A stretch of 24,816 bases of DNA from positions 1 through 24,816 of the forward strand of contig JALLAZ010000183.1 of assembly GCA_036939755.1 (NCBI GenBank), in the 5' to 3' direction. The notes under the pieces are model-generated. The model had not been told where the DNA came from, did not search any database, and saw only the letters and a program-made list of their open reading frames with translations. Source of the stretch: Stephanodiscus triporus. Taxonomy: Eukaryota; Bacillariophyta; Thalassiosirophyceae; Thalassiosirales; Thalassiosiraceae. The position numbers and the translations under genes were made by a program. Position 1 is the first letter of the stretch; every line of letters starts with the position of its first letter. This document shows positions 19,253 to 24,816 of the stretch, one piece after another.

Positions 19253-20760
19253 ATGGCCGACCGAAGCGATGAGTTCTTCGCCTTGGCCCGCTCCATCCCC
19301 GCTACGGGCGCCATGAGCGCCATCCGCGTCGGCGGCGTGGCCACGTCCTTGTCCCGGCCGTCGGGCGATACGCCCCGACCGATGCCCTCACAGCAGCAGC
19401 AGCAGCAGCAACAACAACAACACCAGCAGCAGAATCCCGCCCTCGCCGAATTGCGAAAGTTCCGCACCGCGGCCTCGGAAATATCTCGAGACGTTTCGAA
19501 CACATCCTCTCTCCTGGCGGAATTGTCCCGTCTCGTCAAGACCGGCGCGGGGGGGACGCGCATGTTCGCCGACGAATCCGCCAACGAGCGCGCCGACGCC
19601 CTGGTGCTGCGAATCAAGTCGAGCATCGAGGGGTTGCACTTCAGGCTGGAGGAGGCGAGCGCGACGCTTGACCATTCGAGGCGCAGGCTGGGGAAGAATT
19701 CGCAGGCTGGATTGGAGGCTAGCAACCTCGTGGGACAATTGAAGGAGGACTTCGGCAAGACCGCGAGCAGTTTCAAGGCGGTTTTGGAGCAACGCAGCGA
19801 CGGGATGAAGGAGACGAATGACAGGAAACGGAGGGTGATTGGTGGCGGCGAGGGGGGGGGAGGATCGGATGACCGCGCAGCTGGTGGGGGGGCGGGAGTG
19901 GAAGAACGTGTGGACTTGATGACATTAATGAACAAGCCTGCCGTGTACGGCGGGGATCAACGAGCATCGTCGTTCGGCGATATGGGCGGAATGAGTGGTG
20001 GGCTCGGTGGGGGGGGTGTCGATCGGTGGCATGCCAATGTTGGATTTGACAAGCAGCATGGTTGCCATGGCGCAACGGCATCAGGATGGGACGGGCGGAT
20101 TACCCGCGGGAGAGAGTACCTCTCAACTTCCTCGTCCACGTGAGTCTGATTGTTTTCGTTGTCCTTCATGCTCTACACATATTTTTATCATTGATGTTTT
20201 GTTGTGATACATTTACGATGTGCTGAATCTCCTCCCCTCTCTACTGTTCACCAATGAAAGATGGATTATCTTCCGGTGGTTACGACGGCCGAAATCTAAG
20301 ACTGCGCCACACAAATTCTGCCCCATTCGATGCCTCGAGTCCCATGCCAACTTACTCTGGAGGCACCTCCTCCTACTATCCCGACTCTTCATACAATCTA
20401 TCTGCAGTCCCCCTAACACCCATGGAAATCCAACGTATGGAATCTGGACAGCAAAGTCAGTATCAACTTATCCCTGACCAGGACTACTTACGCCAGCGTG
20501 CTGATGCCATGTCGCAGGTGGAATCGAACATAGTCGAATTGGGCACAATCTTCCAAAAATTGGCTGTGATGGTAAATGAGCATAGGGATATGGTAATGAG
20601 GGTGGAGGATAATGTGGAGGAAGCGAATACTAACTTGAACCTGAGTATGGCAGCTTTGACCGACACGTTGCAGAATTTGCAAACGAATAGGGCATTGATG
20701 GCAAAAGTGTTGGGGATTGTGGTGCTCTTTATTATCATGTTTATCATTTTCTTTGCTTAA
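19253..20760 (+). CDS. Syntaxin-5 (Sed5/SYP31-type Qa-SNARE), frame broken by one base
   Basis: Exon 1 is 19253-20139 and exon 2 20261-20760; the 121-nt intron has a GTGAGT donor and an AAAG acceptor after a pyrimidine tract. MADRSDEFFALARSIP matches the SYN5-specific N-terminus. A Gln/His run (about 44-60) and an Habc-like helical region follow. Exon 2 encodes a clear Qa-SNARE motif (YLRQRADAMSQVESNIVELG, then IFQKLAVMVNEHRDMV with the zero-layer Gln) and ends in a membrane anchor (VLGIVVLFIIMFIIFFA). The frame of the first ~740 bases and the frame that joins exon 2 (through MPMLDLTSSMVAMAQRHQDG) differ by one base; the switch lies between about 19995 and 20030, where there is a run of eight G at 20009-20016. 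One G fewer would give 461 residues. The protein acts in ER-Golgi and intra-Golgi fusion. Confidence 0.85.
20009..20016 (+). other. G8 homopolymer at the syntaxin-5 frame break
   Basis: Eight consecutive G sit at the only place where the upstream and downstream reading frames of syntaxin-5 can meet. In the downstream frame a TGA lies at about 19992-19994; in the upstream frame the exon would join exon 2 out of frame. A single extra G here explains both, either as a sequencing or assembly error or as a real frameshift allele. Confidence 0.6.
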
Positions 20761-20973
20761 CTGTTGGGTATCAAGGCTAGAGGGAGGTTGTAAGGTAGAT
20801 ATCCTCTACGATACTCTACTAATATGAGCTTTTAATCCTACATTTATCCCATGTCTGCCTCAGAGTGTGCGCAGGACATTCGTGTGGCCCGCGGCCGCGA
20901 ATAAGATGAAAATGTTTCTGGTGTTACATGTGAAATGGAGTACAGTGGTGCAATCATGAGTAAGCAGTCTAAA
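20761..20973. other. Convergent 3' spacer between syntaxin-5 and the mannosidase gene
   Basis: 213 bp between two stop codons on opposite strands; no coding or RNA feature is seen. Confidence 0.35.
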
Positions 20974-23900
20974 TTAGGAAGAATCTGGGGCTAAACTGAG
21001 AAGTCGAAGTGGATGAGCTTCTGTATTGAAGACATGCTGCAAGTTAGGAAAAGGAAAGGTTGAGCAGTTGCGTTTAGCGCACAATGATGATGAGAAACAT
21101 CTCACTCACTGTATTCAGCAAATCAATACCGTGGTCATCATCTTGAAGCAAATATAAATATTTCAATGTCTCGGCCAAGAAGAAAGACTCCATCCGGTTG
21201 CTCTGTTGCATTGTATCGACGTCTTGGATCGCCGCGTAGCCTGCATCAGTTTTGCAGTGCTCCTCTATAGCCTGGAAAATCTCCCACCCCCACTCGCGGT
21301 ATACTGGATCTTTAGTCAAATGATAAAGAATAAAAAAGGTCTCGGCTGTTTCGGGTCTCAGAATGTAATAAGGAGCATTGCCTTTTACAAAGTCGTCCCG
21401 TTCATTGTCAAAGTTTACATATTCTGGAGACAGTCCAGATTTGCTTCGAGCGTACATTTGGTAACATGTGTAAGCCAGCTGCTTGCCAGTTTTTAGCTGT
21501 CTTTGAGCGGTCGTGGACTCTAATCCATCAGGGTGGGTGTAGGCGCCCAGAGCCAAGTTGCCGCCAAGAAAACAAGATAAATGATCCATTTTGTGAACGA
21601 CGCGGTCTCTCTTCAGCTCAGCAACGTAAGTCAAGTAGCTAGGCCTGCTCATATGAATCAGCTTATCCATGATTCCTTTTACGGATTCGTCGTACATTCG
21701 CCGATACTTCATCTCTCTTCTTCCCCCCTGCAGCCATACCTTTAACAGGTATTCATAAAAGCTATCGCCCATGGCTCCAACAGATATATCTTCATTTCCA
21801 AAGCTAAGTTCTTGCTTGGTGTTATAGATATAGGTCGGATACAAACCAGATTCTGCTCCAAGCAGCAATAACTCATCCAATGCACGCATCACAGCTGTTG
21901 CGTATTCACTTTTCCCAGTGATTTTAGCCAGATATCGAAATTCAACCTGTAAAGTACCTGAATAAAAAAATGTTCAGCATAAAACATCTAATTCCTGGTT
22001 TCGCAGTAGTGTCTCACGTCTCACCGATTTCTGATAATACCGCTTCATTTTGATGCCACCCGGTGTTATATGCACGTCCGCCATCAAAGAGTTCAACCTG
22101 GCCATATGGTACGCCGGTTCTGCTCTCAAAAGCACGCATTAGCCGCATTCCCAAATCATCAGCACTCCATAGAAACACCTTGTCACCACTGAGATCGTAC
22201 GCCGATAAGAGACCACCAAGGTTTCTAATTGTTGTCTCAAAAACAGAGACGCCATCCTTGACCTGGTCAAAATCGAGATTCTCTCTGATCCAGTCTCGGG
22301 CTTCCCAAAATTCTTGCTTCATTCCCATCATCCACAGTGTGCTGCAAAAGCAAGAGAGAGAGTTGGGGTGAGATGGGTCATTATTAACTAAGTCAAGACA
22401 CACACTCAACTTGCCTTAAAGAGTCAACTAGAGTGGTGCCCATTCCTCCCCAGTTGTCTTGCCCGTCTTGAGATATGGGTAGTAACTCGTCTTTTCCAAA
22501 GGCATATTTTTTATAGCCGCTCCATGCATGTTGCATTGACTTTTTCACAAGTTGACTACGCGCTCGGGAAATTTCATTGAGCTCACGTCGTTCTGAAGCT
22601 TTCAATATCGGCGGAACATACGTGCCATCTTTGTATTCAGAGTATCGGTTGCCTCCTAGTGGGATAAATGCTGGCCTCTGATGTGCTGGCACGCCAGTCA
22701 CCAGCTCAGAAATGATCTCGCCATTCGTCCCAGAGATAAGCTCCATAACCACCCTTCCTGACTCGGAATACAGATCACTTGCTATATTACGCTTTTTTTG
22801 CCCATCAAAAGTAAAAAGCATTGTAGGTTCCTTCACTGTAAGACCCTGAAGGGAGAGTTCTTGGATGGCGCGGACATCGAACGCACAACGGTTGACGGCC
22901 CGTACAACATGGTCTTCATCACTCTTGGATTGAATTTTCATTCGTTTTGTAACTTTTTTTGATGATGATGATGCACGGTCACCAGTCTCCCAAAACGAAA
23001 GCATACCCACTCTGCCGCCAAGATAAAAAGTGCCGCTGCTAGAATCGAAACCGGACCCATCATTAGTCAACAATCGGCCGACTATGGTTTTTGAATCCGA
23101 GTCGAAGTTGGAATATTGACGTGATGCGTCTTCATTTCTCCCGGCGAGATCCCCATCGACGTACAAGCTGATTCTTTCATATCCATCTCTGGCTTTTGTG
23201 GCGAAAAGAGCAATATGGTGCCAATTGTCTTCCCGAACAAGTAACCGATCATTTTTATTGGCTCCAAAGAGATTACGACATGATTTCATTCCAGTCTGCG
23301 CATATTCCAAGATAACTCGGTATGTGTTGCCTTCGACTCCCTCTACACCATCATCATAATGAGGTTGAGCAAACAACACAAACCCAGTGACTAGCCCTTC
23401 CCCAAAAATATCAGAGGAGCATCCTCCGTATCCCTTTGAGCTTGTTGAAAGAATTACTCTAGGACGACGACCATCTTCCACAACTCCATCTGTCTCCCAG
23501 TCATCAGACGGCGCTAGGTTTATCCACATGCTGATTGCAAATGAATCTGAGTCTATCGGCACGGGCAGAGATGCGTAAGAATGAGCGGGATAGGATATAG
23601 TTTCTAATCGCCCCTCTTCATTCACGATACGTCTCTTCTCCACGACAGCGCCGGCGAAGAAGAAATCATTCGTCGAGTCTTGACCCATGTACGACTTATC
23701 TCCCTTGCCATCGTGATCATTATCGTCCCTGGGCTGATCGTTGATTATTTGTCGTCCTTCTGCCTTGAGCAAGTGGCTCTTTGCATTTAGATCATGTATT
23801 GATATTTCGAATTCTTTTTCCGGGATATTTTTTGCATCGGTGGAGCCCCTAAGACCGTCGCTATGGACTTGGATTGATTGTATCGATTGCAATTCATCAT

Positions 23901-24423
23901 CATCCATCTGGCTCTTGGTTTGGACAATCCTGCCGTTGCCAAAAATGAAGTTGATGAAACCCCTTGCCATGCCGATGCCGATTTCTATTCCCCAAATGGA
24001 TCCCCAAAAGATGAAGATGCACACGATTAACATTGCAATGGTGCGTGACAATCTGGTTGCGGATATTGTGTTAGTGGGATATCTATGATCCATTCGAAGC
24101 GTGTCGTAAACATCAACAGCGACGCCGATGCTGCAGCTACCATGCAGATTACTGTTCGGCGTGTCCGGTCTCGCGAAGGATCCCCTCCTTCTTAACGTGC
24201 GTGCATCCCTGCCGTTTGAACAGTACGCCGCGTTGGTGGCGCCATTCTGTTGGGGCCGATGGTACTGTTGCTGCTGCTGGAAGGGTAGATAACTTTGAGG
24301 CGGAGATCCGACATGATAGGAGTACGGATCAGTTGGAGGGACATTCCCCCCAGAGAGGACTCGCTCATGAGGTGCCCTTCGTCGTTTGGTTTGTGATGAC
24401 GGAAGAGCCTGATAATCGGGCAT
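20974..24423 (-). CDS. Type II membrane LamG-like domain plus GH47 alpha-1,2-mannosidase fusion
   Basis: Exons complement(join(20974..21036, 21110..21957, 22025..22341, 22415..24423)): 1079 codons, 1078 residues, introns of 73, 67 and 73 nt. A Gln-rich cytoplasmic tail (1-126) leads to a membrane anchor (about 128-148, IAMLIVCIFIFWGSIWG). Residues about 250-480 form a laminin-G/concanavalin-like domain (FAISMWINLAPSDDW, DNWHHIALFATKA, ISLYVDGDLAGRN). GH47 fills about 635-1075: MQHAWSGYKKYAFGKDELLP, WGGMGTTLVDSL, VFETTIRNLGGLLSAYDLSG (acid Glu about 705), GAMGDSFYEYLLK (Asp about 840), ILRPETAETFF (Glu about 978) and, in the 63-bp last exon, HVFNTEAHPL with the calcium-binding Thr. All catalytic residues known in the family are present. 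It should trim terminal alpha-1,2-mannoses of N-glycans in the ER or Golgi, possibly in ERAD. The first intron has a GC donor. Confidence 0.88.
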
Positions 24424-24816
24424 GGTGGCCGTCTAGTGTAAGAAAGGACCGGAGCTAGAGGTGGCTGCTCCACACTCTCCTGCTGCTGCTTCTATAGATA
24501 AAAGAAAGGGAAGAGTAACCCCCCCATATTATCGAGCGCTACCGAAACGGGTAATCTGCTCGGCTCGGCGGACGCGGAGCACGGGCGGGGCTCCGATCCG
24601 GAGATCCATTTTCCATATTTTCTTTTGCCCACTCTGCTTTCCTCTTGCGTTTGTGCAACGCCCCCCTTTTTTACGGTGTCCCCCCTATCGTAAATCCTAC
24701 GATTCTCTAGATACTCTGGGGAGTATTTTCGAGTTGAGAGGAGATGTGGGACCCGGCCACACAAATTCGAATCTTTACAGGAGGATATTGTAAGTAACTT
24801 CCACAAAGGGAGGAAG
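24424..24816. other. Right edge, upstream of the mannosidase gene, no gene supported
   Basis: 393 bp containing the 5' side of the mannosidase gene. CTG/TGC triplets occur at about 24478-24490 and a TATAGATAA word at about 24493-24501. Short open frames on both strands have no family resemblance and no coding look, so I call none. An acceptor-like TTTACAG followed by a donor-like GTAAGT at the very end could belong to a neighbouring gene beyond the window. Confidence 0.35.

Noticed and set aside
24461..24806. Open frames on both strands at the right edge (about 104-110 residues)
   Set aside because: They lack family resemblance, overlap each other and have promoter-like composition.

Overview
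This is nuclear DNA of a eukaryotic alga, most likely a diatom (stramenopile). Genes have few, short introns (about 67-130 nt, mostly GTGAGT donors). The first gene starts with a signal peptide followed by an ASTSTA/FVAP cleavage context, the 'ASAFAP'-type plastid presequence of algae with secondary red plastids. Intergenic spaces are small (about 150-760 bp), neighbours are often divergent or convergent, and many proteins carry long Asp/Ser/Gly-rich inserts encoded by GC-rich triplet runs. The species cannot be named from sequence alone.

Layout, left to right. (1) 514-3278 (+), four exons: a plastid-targeted single-chain pyruvate dehydrogenase E1 in which the alpha and beta subunits are fused. 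(2) 3460-4899 (-): a type II membrane sulfotransferase-like protein. (3) 5223-7364 (+): the NEDD8-activating enzyme regulatory subunit (NAE1/APPBP1). (4) 7647-9373 (-), five exons: an unrecognised acidic membrane-anchored coiled-coil protein with a 30-bp tandem repeat. (5) 9556-10008 (+): a small coiled-coil protein whose first 27 residues resemble those of gene 6. (6) 10210-12997 (-), two exons: a TMF-type golgin. (7) 13261-13572 (-): an orphan coding-like remnant. (8) 13755-14984 (-): a tail-anchored UBE2J/Ubc6-type ubiquitin-conjugating enzyme. (9) 15164-16045 (+): a secreted, probably GPI-anchored glycoprotein of unknown function. (10) 16382-16643 (+): a decayed HSP70 C-terminal fragment. 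(11) 16716-18872 (-), two exons: Ku80. (12) 19253-20760 (+), two exons: syntaxin-5, with a one-base frame break at a G8 run. (13) 20974-24423 (-), four exons: a type II membrane GH47 alpha-1,2-mannosidase with a LamG/concanavalin-like domain placed before the catalytic domain.

There is no operon and no recognisable mobile or defence system. Several genes belong to the secretory route: syntaxin-5 and TMF golgin (Golgi traffic), GH47 mannosidase (N-glycan trimming or ERAD), the UBE2J-type E2 (ERAD), a sulfotransferase (probably Golgi) and a GPI-type surface protein. The clustering may be chance. The most notable items are the fused plastid PDH E1, the LamG-GH47 fusion with an apparent GC-AG intron, the truncated golgin N-terminus paralogue facing the full gene, and the two gene remnants. 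All exon joins were found by eye from frame, splice sites and family resemblance; no transcript data were used.
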